Positions 12,901-24,033 of a stretch of DNA of 64,000 nucleotides are shown here, piece after piece. Origin of the DNA: Udeniomyces pyricola (Eukaryota; Basidiomycota; Tremellomycetes; Cystofilobasidiales; Mrakiaceae); the NCBI GenBank assembly GCA_039545295.1, contig BCIK01000016.1:310001-374000 (forward strand). The letters run 5' to 3'. The notes below the pieces were generated by a model that did no database searches, was not told the origin of the DNA, and worked only from the letters and a program-made list of their open reading frames with translations. Made by a program: the position numbers and the translations under genes. Numbering within the stretch: position 1 is the stretch's first letter; each line of letters starts with the position of its first letter.

Positions 12901-13476
12901 ACTGACCCTTCGTCTGGCATGTCGCTCGGTCGCATGGGATCGTCAGCAGGAGCTGACGTGCCAGCCGAACCGCCAGCTGAGTGGGATGCCGCGATGGCTG
13001 CTGTCGGGATGGGTGGCAAGCCATTAGCCGGTGATTGAGAGGTCTTCTTCTTGATGTCCGGCAGGGGCGATTGCTGCTTTGACGGCGAGTCCTCGTTGAT
13101 GGCAGCGACATTGGATGTAGCGAGCGGGTGGGCCGCTCCAGCCTCGGTGGAAGCGAGCGCCTCTTCGACAGCCGGCTCGTCGTCGTCTGAAGAGAAGCAT
13201 GAATCGAGGCAGGAGTGAACTGAGGTCAGAGGCGGTCAATATGGATATCATAAGATACGAGAGAACAGAGACATACAGAGATCGCTGTCGGTGTCGCCGT
13301 AGAGATCGATTTGGTCTGACGAAGGGGGAACGGGAGACACGGGAGAGAGGGAAAGATGAGGATGGATGGGGGCGGTTTGGAGCAAGCGCGCGCGTGGGTA
13401 AGAGAAATGTGTGGATAAGACGGGAGCACAATAGTGAGTAGGATGCGGACTGCATACCCTGGTCAGAGTCGGGCAT
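9431..13476 (-). CDS. HRP1: Two-RRM RNA-binding protein, Hrp1/Nab4-like
   Basis: Nuclear hnRNP of the Hrp1 type, which in yeast is cleavage factor IB for mRNA 3' processing and export. Eleven exons on the minus strand: 13458-13476, 13277-13315, 12907-13186, 12073-12113, 11684-11844, 11212-11466, 10762-11090, 10553-10600, 10275-10346, 9902-10042, 9431-9668; 540 residues. An acidic N-terminal 110 residues is followed by RRM1 ([12 protein letters not shown]2; [13 protein letters not shown]1), the Hrp1-diagnostic linker [15 protein letters not shown]2 ([11 protein letters not shown]2; [13 protein letters not shown]1), then [10 protein letters not shown]. The rest is Gly/Met/Pro-rich low complexity, including a run of seven Gly-Met units encoded by tandem hexamers near 9914-9950. 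The 793-nt intron between the N-terminus and RRM1 is the longest in the gene. Orthology to Hrp1 rather than Musashi/DAZAP is inferred from the PKRAIP linker. Confidence 0.92.
9908..9950. repeat. Coding hexamer repeat, Gly-Met units of HRP1
   Basis: Tandem CCCATG on the + strand (ATGGGC in the sense of HRP1) encodes repeated Met-Gly in the C-terminal low-complexity domain. Such hexamers are prone to length change without frame loss. Confidence 0.85.
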
Positions 13477-14058
13477 GTTGTGTGGATGGGAGTGGAGGAG
13501 GATGGAAGAGGATAAATGGGATGATGGGGAGGAAGGGGGAGAGGGAGAGAAAGGGCCGAGTGGATTGTTGCGAAGGGCGGACGGACACGCTTCAGCTGTC
13601 ACAGCTGTCAGCTGCCTCGCAGAGCAGACGGAGCGCGACGGGCGCTGGGCCTTGTCACCCTGCAGTCGCACCTCGCACCCCCTAGTCGCCCTGTCGATGA
13701 TCAGCTGCCTATAATATACATATACTTATTGTAACCTTGTAACCTGCCTTGTCCCATTCCCACCACGTATCACCGACCAAAGCCACAGCCAGCCAGCCAG
13801 CCAGCGCCCAGCAGCGGACATCGTGCCGGTTCCTCATATATCGATTCGTGAACGGCCATATGCTGCTAACACTAATCGATCTCTCACACTGACGGCAGTC
13901 AATATTGACCTACTATAGATACCTAACCACCTGCACGTCCGCCCATCATCCTCTAGCTGTACACCTTTCACCAGTCCCGCTCGTGCTGACCCATTCAACC
14001 AAATGTATCTCACCGCTAGTACTTGCGACAACCCCACGTTACCCAAGGGGCCTACAAC
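13477..14058. promoter_or_regulatory. Divergent promoter, HRP1 / ARV1
   Basis: The only spacer between two start codons facing away from each other, so it should carry both promoters. It holds a CAGC tandem repeat near 13787-13804 and an AT-rich patch near 13712-13730 (TATAATATACATATAC). No gene supported. Confidence 0.6.
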
Positions 14059-15394
14059 ATGATCTGCACGACATGTACCGCTCCCGTACCCTCGCTTTGG
14101 ACAGTGTACTCCTCGGTCCGTTCCGTCGCTCCGCCGACATCGCCACAGTCCAGATCAAGTTCCTGTATCGACTTCTGACAACCGCTGTTACTTCCACTGT
14201 GCTTTCAATCAGGCCTCCAACATCCGCCTCACCCTGTGTGATGCTTGCCATGCCTTTGTCGACCCTCACTGCGAACAATCGGCCCTCCTCCTCTTCCTCG
14301 ATCTCGTCCTTCTCAAACCTGGAGTCTACAGGCATTTGCTCTTCAATCGGGGCACGAAGCCCATCCAGGCGGGTCTCAAGACCCGCAAAGACGAAAGGAG
14401 TTTCGGTCCGGAAGAAATCCACCGAGGAAGAGAACAAGTACGATCTCGCAAGCTTCTTAGTTGTTCAGGCGAGATCAGTCCTTCGTCTGTCACATGCTGA
14501 TGTCAGACTCTTGTCTGCGCAGACAATTAACCGGTTGCTGGTGGTGCTGTTTGTCTCTAGTATATTTATCGAGACATGTGCGTTGTATGCCTTCTTTGTG
14601 CTGCATCGGGCGTCAGTCAAAAGCGTGGAACTCATCTTGTCCCAACTTTCTTTTTTGTGCCCTGACAGATCTGAGCTGGATTCAATTACGTAAGTCTCTA
14701 GCCAGATGTGCGACTGCTTTTACATTTTGGTTCTTCGACTTGTTGACTTATTGAGGACCCGTTATGTGTCCAATCAGAACGGGCAGGAGTGAGCTGGACC
14801 GCGCTCGAGTCGTTGATTGCGTTCGCAACGGGTCTCATCAGACACACAATCGGTACGTTCCGAACCATGTTAAAGCTTAGATCTCTTGGTCCCACTTTGG
14901 AGTGAGGGCTGATGTTGTTTCCGTCATCGTCCGCTGCAGAAACGATTGCCTATCATGGCACGCTCATCGTGTCAATCTCGCTCCTTTTGAAGTCGACTTC
15001 GCACCAACGTCCACATCACTCTTTACTGCTTTTTCAACAATCATATCGTCTGATCCCACTCGCACTTCTCTTGTCGTCTCTTCCGAAACTTACCCTTCTC
15101 CTTCTCCTATCGATCTACCCCTCGTCGCCTCTTTCTCCATCGCACGTCCCTTCTATCTCATTCCTCCCATCGAGTCTTCTCGCTTATTACCCTACGCTCG
15201 CTACGGAGCTCTCAAGTCGCGAGTGGATCATCGAGCATGTTCTCGGTGGGATAGGCGCCGGGTTTGGGTTGAGAATTCTGATGGAAGGGTACGGGTCAAG
15301 CATGGCAAGCTCTGGTCTGATCCTTGTTGGGTGGGCTGTTAAGGGGGTTGTGTCGGGCTGGATAAACAGGTGGGACCGAGGAGCGATGTTTTGA
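14059..15394 (+). CDS. ARV1: ARV1 ER lipid-homeostasis protein
   Basis: ER membrane protein needed for sterol and sphingolipid balance and GPI-anchor synthesis. Six exons: 14059-14115, 14213-14437, 14523-14577, 14669-14689 (21 nt), 14778-14852, 14940-15394; 295 residues. The N-terminal ARV homology domain is clear: a CTTC pair and a CDAC pair form the zinc-ribbon, followed by ASNIRLTLC and LLLFLDLVLLKPGVYRHLLF. After a charged linker comes a membrane segment (RLLVVLFVSSIFIETYLSW) and further hydrophobic segments through GTLIVSISLLLKS and LALLLSSLPKLTLLLLL, matching the family's multi-span layout. Splice sites after exons 1 and 2 are weak (GTCCGT, GTACGA), but the resulting protein joins the expected family motifs. 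SRP14 follows 354 bases downstream on the same strand. Confidence 0.9.
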
Positions 15395-15748
15395 TGATCC
15401 GACTCAGTTTAACTCGAGTGCATGTAATGATGCGTAGACGAGACGGAACAGATATGAAGTGAATGACAGTTGAACAGATGAGATGATTCATGATGAGATG
15501 ACGATGATGCAAGCCACCTGTTATGTGCGACTCGCTGTACGTTGCATGATAATACGTTTGCATGTATTATGCAGATGAATGATATATGATATATGATATA
15601 TGGGCCGACCTGATCCGAATGATGGATTCATGACGACCGGGTGAATCGCCCTGGTACGCGCGCCTGCTTCCTCCAACATCAACCATCCACGTCTCTCCAC
15701 GTCCTCCAGCCTCTGGTCTCTCGGCATCCCATCCCACCTATCCTACTC
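15395..15748. promoter_or_regulatory. ARV1 3' end and SRP14 promoter
   Basis: Short spacer between two + strand genes. It contains three tandem copies of a 7-mer GATATAT at 15581-15602, and a CT-rich stretch ending about 20 bases before the SRP14 ATG. Confidence 0.5.
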
Positions 15749-17072
15749 ATGCCTTCGGAAACCATCTCCAACGACGACGTAAGAGTCCGGTTCTCACTTT
15801 CCCTCCAGCCACGCTTTCAAGCTATCCACAACGCTCAACAAGATCACCTTCATCCCAATCCCCCTTGTCTTCTCTGTGTCAACGCGCGCGTGTTCGTTTC
15901 CACAGTTCCTCGCTCGTCTCCCCAAACTCTTCGAGGCCAACAAAGAAAAGGGTTCTGTTTGGATAACACAAAAGCGACGTACGTCCCTGTCAACTCGATC
16001 TGCGTCGCGCGATTAAACGCCTTCGGATCCTAATACCGCACGTCGTACTGATGACACCCCTGCATCTCTCTCTCTCTCTCTCTCTTGTCCTCGGCATTCT
16101 GTCCTTGTATCCCATGTGTTTATCTACATACGTTCGATTCGTCACTTCTGTCCGTTCCTCGTTATTGTTAAAACGGGTTGGGTCCATTCCGTAGTGACCT
16201 ACACCTCATCGACGTCTGCTGCACCTCAAGACGAAGAAGAAGCTCAGAACGACGCTTCCTCGTCCAAAGACTGGCCCGTCGTCATTAAGGCCAGCGATGG
16301 CCACACTAAATTCTCCACTCAGGTACGCAACACGACATTCGCTCAATCCTGAAAATATCCTATTCGATCAAAGTTTGAGCCAGAGAACTGACGTGGTAGA
16401 TTGACTCTGTGATCATCGTTTCGTCTCCCGCAACCGTCCTCCCTCCCCCCCAACCCTTCTTCCTCTTTATTTCGCCTGATCGAACCTCTTCGTCTCGACT
16501 TCCTTCTGCCAGGTCTCTTCCTCTAGCCTCCTCTCTTTCTCAGATCTCTACCTTCCTCTGCTTAAGACGACTTTCGCCCCTTCTCTGCGCAAACGCGACA
16601 AGAAGAAAGAAAAGGCCCGGGCAGAATCCGAGGCGAAGCGAAAGAGGGAGCTCGAGGGAGCTCTCGATAGGCTCGGGGCGAAGCTCGATAAAGGAGAGGG
16701 CAAGAGGGGGAAAGGAAGAGGTAGTAAGTTGTCTTTTCTCTCTTGGACTCGAAAGGGTTGTTGGTGTAGACGAGGGAGATGGAAGATGTGATTTGATAAG
16801 ATAGGGAGCTGTGAAGCGATAGTTTGTTTGGCCGAAAGGTTCTGTGCTGATCGACCACCTTTTTTTCCTTCAACGTGCTGGTCTCCTTTTTCCATCACTC
16901 CCTTCTTTGCATCTCTTTCTTGGGGTTCTCAGTTCGACAGAAGCGTCTCAAGACGTTGCACAAGAATCAAGCCGAGCTCTCTGCGCTTGTCTCGAAGGAG
17001 GAGAGGAAAAAGGCAGCGGCCGCTAGTGGAGGACCTGTGACGACGACGGTACCTACGACCACAGGAATATGA
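15749..17072 (+). CDS. SRP14: Signal recognition particle subunit SRP14
   Basis: Alu-domain subunit of the signal recognition particle, acting in translational pausing during ER targeting. Five exons: 15749-15778, 15906-15978, 16195-16322, 16513-16723, 16933-17072; 193 residues. The family fold is visible: ISNDDFLARLPKLFEANKEKGSVWITQKR, an acidic/serine loop, then WPVVIKASDGHTKFSTQV and the helical LPLLKTTFAP followed by the basic LRKRDKKKEKARAE. It is longer than typical SRP14 (about 110-140 residues) because of a basic coiled extension and an Ala/Thr-rich tail (KKAAAASGGPVTTTVPTTTG). The ATG gives MPSETISNDD directly before the conserved region. Confidence 0.92.
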
Positions 17073-18376
17073 TGAACTCTCTTCGTTTTGTTGAACAACA
17101 TTATCATCAACAACAAACTCCTCCATCTGGTCTGTTTTTTGTGTAGCGTTCCTCGGGGCTCGCCCCAGGGGTTCAGAAGAGGGCGATTCAACCGTAACAA
17201 CGGGATTGAGCATTTCATAAAGTAAACCTCACTCAGCTTGACAATCCAACCATATTCGTGATGTGTTAGAACCCCTGGTACGCCACTAAGCTGACTTTGA
17301 TAAATGTTCAGGTACTCACGGTCTTTGCTGCAGGTGAAGGGGGTCGGCGAGGTGAAACGTGCCACTGACCCACTGACACTGTCATTCACTAACCGCAGTC
17401 TTCAGTCGTTTACACGTATCTTGCATACATGAGCTCATGGACACGATTCCGGCATCTGTCTGCCAAGAAGGTTTCTTCCAATTCAGCATTCAGTCAAGGG
17501 TGCCTTCTTAGAGAGGGTTTATGCGATGTTACGATATGGGACCTGTCACGTTGGCTATGGTCTGACCTGTAAGACGTGGACTTATGGACGCTCAACCCAT
17601 GAGGTACTGTCCAGCTCTACGTTTGTAATGGAAGAACTGGCAATCTTAATAAGCATGTCAGACGGCGATGAATGAATGACATGCCTGATTCACTCTTTTC
17701 TTCCCCAGTCTCTGCTGGCATGGCCTGACGTGAGTATACATGCGTATGCAGTGGTACCCCGAAAGCTCCGGTCATTACTCAATCCAGATAGATGTCAATC
17801 TATAGCGACATGACGAGATGATGTTTTGAGTTGAAATCCATCTATACAGCTTGGCTATACAGCTATGTAAAATAAGGCAGGCCTGCTGCCTGGTAGTCGA
17901 GTTGATGATCATTTATGAATTCTGCGCGCAGATCGAACCAGTGCGGTCGATGAAGTTCAACGTCAGCCTTTCCCATCCAAGCCACGGACATCTCACAGTG
18001 GTTTATCTTTGATAGTTGATGGTGAGACCGCTGATATCGTATGTGACTCGAAAAGATTACGGTCGTCGGTATATGAGCTGTTCTCATCATGCATTTCCTG
18101 CTGCCTGTCGACAGCGCCCGGAGCGGCGAGTCCTCCGAGCTCCGTGCCAACCGTGAGCGCGCCAGCGTTCGGGATTCTCGCTCATAATTGGCCGCGGGCT
18201 AAAACAATCTTCGGTCTTGACCGCTATCTCTCGTTTGCTTTCCCTTTCGTCCTTCCCCGACGGCCTCAGCGTTCTCCTCCCAACGTCCCACAACCCTCAT
18301 CTCCCCTTCTTTTTGCCCTCTAATATCGACACCCCTTCGAACGTCAAACTCCACGTTTAACAGAGTCTACTCCAAC
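17073..18376. other. 1.3-kb spacer, SRP14 to carboxylesterase
   Basis: Holds the SRP14 3' end and the esterase promoter. I looked for a tRNA B box, splice-connected frames and long ORFs on both strands and saw nothing convincing. The longest frame, 95 codons on the minus strand at 17863-18150, has no recognisable content. Confidence 0.5.
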
Positions 18377-21300
18377 ATGGTTCTCCCCAGCACAACTGAC
18401 GACTCAACCGAGTTCACAGGCGAGCAACTCGCTCTTCCTACTGCTACTCGCGTCCGAGTTCTCACTCCTTACGGACCCATCACCGGGGCTCGTCTCCGCA
18501 ACGGCGTTTCGACCTTTCTCAACGTCCCATATGCGGAACCGGTCCCTCGATGGGAAGACGCACAGCCATTGAGGAAGGACTTCAAGTACGACGACAAGGA
18601 GTACATCGTCGATGGCATGTTTTGCGCTCAGCCCAGAAGGTGAGAAGAAGATGGATCGCTTTTGAATCACGACTCCCAAAAGAGAAGGGGGGAAAAGCCT
18701 TGAAACGGTCGCTTTGTATCGATGAACTGATGAATGTTTCAAATTGAAAACAATCTGATGACAGAGAATATGCCATGGATGCTGTCCTCAAGCAAACCTC
18801 TGGGATGGGCAAGCCCGTGGACAGTCCTTTCTTCGCCGACAGTAAGCACCATCACCACGCTTTTCAAGATCTCTTCCAGTCCCGCTCTCGTCCTTGAGTC
18901 CTAACCGAACGGTGCATAAATCTGACCTATTGGTCGTTATCTTCCGTCTGTTATATGTGTATCTAAGTCTTCGTTCCTTCCAAGGTCCAGTTTCCTCTTT
19001 CGGAAACCAAGACTCCGCTGCCTCGTCTGCCGGTCAACGTGTTCATCCATGGCGGAACGCTTCAATTTGGTTCGTATCGATCGTCTTTGTAGTAGTTTCC
19101 TTTGACCAAGAATGATGAGAGCCTTTTTTAACCGATCCATCTTGGGGGCTGATCTCATCAACTCCTTTGATCTCAAACACCTTAATCCCATGCAGGTTCG
19201 ACGGTACGATTGACTTATTCCCATACCTATCTTCCTTTTTTTTTCTCTCTCTCTCTCTTTTTCATTTCTTTTTTCATGACTTCCGTGTCTCGTCCAAATC
19301 TTTACTCACGCTCTTGATCTTCTTTTCTCAAAGTCCGGCAACAACTACAACCAACAGCAGTACATCTGCGAAACCGCCAGCGAGATCCGTGTTCTTCTCG
19401 GTTACCGAGTCGGGATCCTCGGGTTTCTCGCCTCGGACCTTCCGCACGCCCAACTCAAAGGCAACTTTGGTTTCAAAGACGTCTGGCTTGGTTTGCAATG
19501 GGTTCGGGATAATATCGCTGCTTGGGGAGGAGATGTGGAGAATATCCATGTTTCTGGGTTGTCGGCGGGGGCTCACATCGCTTCACAGCTGTTGCATCGA
19601 GCAGCGAGGATGGCTCCTCAACCGGTTCGTCATCAGACTCCACTTTCCTTTCTTCGTACGCCTAATGGAGATTGTCATGGTGATGGTTCATGATATCCAT
19701 CCTGAGAAAGCTAATCCTGCTTGCTTTTCTCTCTCTCTCTATCTTGTACAAACAGGCTCCTTTCAAGACGGCGTTCCTTCAATCCAACGCGCTCTTGACC
19801 GATCCTCCCCCTATCGCTTCTGTCCAAGGCCAGTTCACCACGTTTTGCCTTGCTCTCGGTCTTGACCCCGATGCGACGGATATCAAGCAGACGCTACAAG
19901 ATCCAGAGAAAGTCCCGACGAAGACGATCATGCGAGTGATGGAGGAAGGCAAGTTGGGCAAACAGTAAGTGCCTTGTTTGAGTTTTCTCTCATCCTGCTT
20001 CCCCCCCTCCCTTCCCTTGCTTCGTCCGCATTTCCCTCGGTTCATTCCTCAGTGAGACCCTTGCTGATGCATCTCAACTTCCCTCCTACTGCTCTCCCTC
20101 CAACTCTCCATCCCTTTCGTTCTCGAATGGAATCCCCCCCCCCCCCAACAGCTCTTACTTCCGAGCCGTTCAGGATAAAGAAGGGTTTTGTCAACCTGAT
20201 ACGGTTCGGTACCAACAATCGCCCGAGTTTGCCGCAGGCCTTCGGGCGGCAGGCGTCCAAGGCATTATCTTGGGCGGATGCAGAGACGAAGTAAGTCTTG
20301 TCTGCCTGCCCCTTCACCCCCCCCCCCCAACACCCTTTTCCCCTCAAACGCCCACAAAATAATCATTGACGCTGCGCATATCGGTGATCTGGAGCGAGAC
20401 GTGTGTGGGGTTAAAGACGGTTTCAGGGAAGACATGAGATATTAACGAATATATCCTGACAACTTTTTTTTTCCCTTGTTTTTTCCTTGTTTTTTCTTTC
20501 TTTTTCTTTCCCCTGTTTTCACTCTGACTTCCATGATGTTCGATTTTTCCTCCTTTGTTTGAATCCCCCTCGTCTACCTCACACTCTCCGTCTCCTTGCT
20601 GCCTTTCCTCCCTCCTTTCTCCTCCTTCTTTTTTCTTCTTCTTCTTGATGTTCGTTGGCTTTTCCAGGAATTCTTTTACCAAATCACGCATACGCCTCAG
20701 ACGCGAGCCGAGTTAATCCAGGACGTTGGGCGATACTACCCTTGTGCCGACGAACTCGTCGAAGCGTATCTCCCAGCTCAAGGTCCAGGAAAAGAAGAGG
20801 AAGAACCGAGTCCGGAAACGTTGGGGAAACTCGTTGGGGTCGTAAGTGTTTTGTTTTCTCCCTCTCCCTCTCCCTCTTTTTTTTTTTTTTTTTTTTTGTT
20901 GGTCGTCTTTGACGAGACGTACGGGGATGTTGATCGTCTTCTTCCCCTCTCTGTCCCTTTCGTCTCTTGTTCCTTACGCCCTTGCTCGCGCCTGCTCGCG
21001 CCTGCTCCAACTTCCCCTCCTCATGACAATCATGGTCGTCATCCTCCTCCTCCTCCTCGCTGCTCAATACCGTACCTACCAACTCTTTCTCTCTCTCTCT
21101 CACAAAAAAAAAAAACAAAAAAAACATGGTCCCAATCTAGATCCTCGCGGATTGTCAAGTCCATCTCCCCGTTCGGTTGTTGGCGCGAGACCTCCAAGCC
21201 CATGGGTTTCCCGTCGTTCGGTATGAGATCCATTTCTTGTGCGATTATTGGGTCAAAGCCAATGGAGGTCCGTTGGCTCGTTTCTTCTTGTCCTTCTTCT

Positions 21301-21776
21301 TTCTCTCTTTCAGTTACCATCTTTTCAGACGGCAGGCGAGGATGAAGTCTAGTCAATCAAAGACTGAACTCCCCCCCCCTTCTTGTTTCATTTTATCTTT
21401 TTTTTCTTCTTCAAATATACTCTTATGCCTTGCTCGATTCTTGGGATCGATCCCTTGCGAACGTCCTTCTCTTGCATTTTCCCCCTCTCCTACCCTCTCC
21501 TCAACCCTTCCTTCCTCCAAACCAGGTTACGTTTCCCATGGGACCGATCTCCTCATCCTTCACCTCCGTCTCTCCCGTCTCACCCCATTCGAAACGGCCG
21601 TCTCCCTCAAGTTCCTCGCCGCGCTCGACCAAGCGCTCATCGAAGCCCAAACGGACCCGTCGAAGCACGCTACGAGAGAGGAGGTCTTGATGCTGACGGC
21701 CGAGGGAGAGGTCGAGTGGAGAAAGGAGGAGAGGTGGAGTTTGTTGGAAAAGGCGGAGAGGGCTTGTAGGGGTTGA
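18377..21776 (+). CDS. Type-B carboxylesterase (alpha/beta hydrolase)
   Basis: Serine esterase of the carboxylesterase/cholinesterase fold; substrate unknown. Ten exons: 18377-18639, 18765-18841, 18968-19069, 19196-19203 (8 nt), 19334-19624, 19756-19964, 20152-20290, 20668-20841, 21141-21267, 21526-21776; 546 residues, the normal family size. Motifs in order: YGPITGARLRNGVSTFLNVPYA at the N-terminus, DIFVP, the oxyanion-hole strand VNVFIHGGT, LGFLAS, GNFGFKDVWLGLQWVRDNIAAWGG, the nucleophile elbow GLSAG (Ser227, usually GESAG), an acidic DEEFF segment after GGCR that fits the catalytic acid, and VSHGTDL with the probable catalytic His. No signal peptide is visible, so it is probably cytosolic. 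It lies between SRP14 and INH1 on the same strand, with no sign of linkage in function. Confidence 0.9.
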
Positions 21777-22333
21777 TTGAGAGAGGTGCATCATTAGATG
21801 AGATTTTGAGATATATATTGTTTGTTTGTATTATGCATTTTGGGTCAGTCAAGTTGAAAAGGTTGTGGCAATGATGGTACTTATACGTTTGATTGGACAA
21901 GGACCATGTTCATGTGACTCTCATATGCGGGTGATGGTTAGGAGAAAGGTTTTTGTCTAGAGATACCAAAGGACGGTTGACACGGGACGTTGATGATGAT
22001 GTCTCTGGTTCGAACATATGTATGTTTGTTTTGTGAGAGAGAGGGTGTGTGTGTAAATAACGAGATGGGGATGGGACATTATTATATATATCGGAATGGT
22101 TGGAGATCGAGGTGATGACGTCAACGCGACGCGCGTCACCGACCAAGAGGGTCTCGACCTGGGGTAAGTTGTCAATTGGATGGATGAGGATGAGGATGAT
22201 GATGATGATGCGTTCGTCTCTCTTTCTCTCTTTCCCCTCCCGTGCGTTAATCGGTTTGAAACCATCAACTGACCATCACCCACCCAATCAACTCATCCCT
22301 TGAACCCTTGTCTCCCCCTTCCAACTTATCAAC
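21777..22333. promoter_or_regulatory. Esterase 3' end and INH1 promoter
   Basis: Includes an AT-rich start (likely 3' UTR), a GATGATGATGATG run near 22192-22212 and a GC-rich near-palindrome GACGCGCGTC at about 22122-22140 upstream of INH1. Confidence 0.45.
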
Positions 22334-22423
22334 ATGTTCACCATCACCCGAACCGCCCGATCCATTGTCCGAGCCGTAAGCGCCGCTTCTCCCTCGTCAT
22401 ACACACACACACACACACACACA

Positions 22424-22461
<38 letters not shown>

Positions 22462-23202
22462 GTCTCTCTTTTTCGCCATCTCATCTCCCCCCCCCCTTCT
22501 TCTCCTCTTTCCTCTTCCATCAATCCACCTCTTTTTCCCCCCCCTCTCATTCTCCTCACAGCCCATGGCCCTCCGAACGTACGCCGACACCGGTGCCGGC
22601 TCCGTCGCGTCGGACAACTCGTTCAAGCAGCGCGAGCAAGGCCAAGAGCTTCAGTACATCAAGCAACAAGAGCGAGAGAAACTCGAGAAGCTTCGCGCTC
22701 AGGCTAAGAAGGAACTCGAGGCTAAGCAAGCCGAGGTCGTAAGTTTTTTTTTTTAGTTTTTTTTTTTAGATATATATATATATATATATATTATAAAAGT
22801 CTTTCTCCTGTCTCCATCGTGTGTTGGGCTGGGCGCTTGCTTCCGTTTTTTTCTTCTTCTACTACCACTGGGGCTCTCTCTTGCTTTGGGAGTGTGAGAG
22901 ATGGATGAGCCAGCGAACAGCGGGTTATCAAGCCCTCCCTGCCCCCGTCCCTCTCCTTCCTCCTCCCCGCATACACCCACCCACACCCACCCACACACAC
23001 CCACACACACCCACACACACACACACACACATTACAAAGACCATGTCAACTCACACCTGTTTCCCCCTTCATGTTCATCTCTTTACTCCCATCTCTTCCC
23101 CTTTCTCGCCTTTCCACTCCTCTCTCTACTCACTCTCTCTCTCTCTTCCTCTAGGACGCCATCGAGGAGCAGCACAAGGCTCTCGAGTCCAACAGCAAAT
23201 AA
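22334..23202 (+). CDS. INH1: Mitochondrial F1F0-ATPase inhibitor (IF1)
   Basis: Small matrix protein that blocks ATP hydrolysis by F1-ATPase when the membrane potential falls. Three exons: 22334-22375, 22562-22738, 23155-23202; 88 residues. Exon 1 encodes a basic, hydroxylated, acid-free leader (MFTITRTARSIVRA) of mitochondrial presequence type, and exon 2 continues to RTYAD, a likely processing region. The inhibitory core is DNSFKQREQGQELQYIKQQ, followed by the coiled-coil dimerisation helix EREKLEKLRAQAKKELEAKQ. Both introns carry dinucleotide microsatellites. Length and order match the IATP family. Confidence 0.93.
22401..22457. repeat. (AC)n followed by (CT)n in INH1 intron 1
   Basis: Twelve AC units pass directly into about sixteen CT units. 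The CT part could also act as the intron's polypyrimidine tract, although it lies about 100 bases before the acceptor. Confidence 0.9.
22972..23032. repeat. CA-rich microsatellite in INH1 intron 2
   Basis: Imperfect CACCC/CACAC units that become a pure CA run. Confidence 0.9.
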
Positions 23203-24033
23203 AAAAATGTCATTGATCGTCGCTCGCTCCCTGATCCTCTCCTTCTTCTTGCATCCGGACTATGTTCCCTCTATTCATTCCGCCCCATTTCCATCGATGC
23301 TGGGCTATCATCTCCCCCCCCCCCTTTCCCTTCCTCGTTTCGTCTCGGAACCTATTGGTCTTCCTTTCTTGTGCGCTGTATCCAATGAAACCATGATTTG
23401 ATTCTCCGGGTTGATGGGTCGGTTTGGGCTTGGTGTTGGGGTTGCGCTTGGGAGACATATGTACGGGACGTGAGGTTTTGTTTGAATGAAGAGGAACGAG
23501 GATGAGATGTGTCTCAAGGGATTGAATTGAATGAGTCGGGCAAGTACGGAAAGGAGTGGTGAGTGAAAGCAAGCGAAACGAGCGGAAGCTAATAATGAAA
23601 GAAATCGGATGGAGTTAAGCTGGCCGGCGGCGCGCGGCGGGGTTGTGATGGAGCATGTTGATATGAGCTATGTAGGGTGTTGTTGTTGTTGGGATGAGTG
23701 ATGGGATGGATGTGTTGTTATTTGAATGGAAAGAAGCATGGAGATGTACTCATGATGTGTATTCACTGTTATAGATATATAGATATATATATATTCATAT
23801 CGACAGTCCATCAAAGGCGAGATAGAATAGATAGAAGAGATAAACAATATCATCATGACATGTGCCCTAATCGGTCGTAATAATTCGTCGCGAGCTTTCG
23901 GACTTAACCTGCTCTTCCCCCCATCACCACTCTCCTCCGACGTTCTTGCCTTGCCTTGCCTTGCCTTTTGACCGAACAGCCCTTCCCATCTGCCCCCATC
24001 CTCCTCTTCTCCCTCTTACGTCTCTCATCAACC
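23203..24033. promoter_or_regulatory. INH1 3' end and carrier promoter
   Basis: A spacer between two + strand genes. It contains a TA-rich patch near 23773-23795 and four tandem CTTGC units at about 23945-23967, some 70 bases before the carrier ATG. No gene seen. Confidence 0.5.

Noticed and set aside
12544..13038. 164-codon + strand frame inside HRP1
   Set aside because: Antisense to an HRP1 intron and exon; composition mirrors the HRP1 coding frame.
17073..18376. tRNA or small gene in the 1.3-kb spacer
   Set aside because: No B-box-like GGTTCRANNCC with pairing arms was seen by eye; a tRNAscan run would settle it.
22401..23032. Repeat arrays as CRISPR-like or mobile-element ends
   Set aside because: They are simple dinucleotide microsatellites inside introns of a normal gene.
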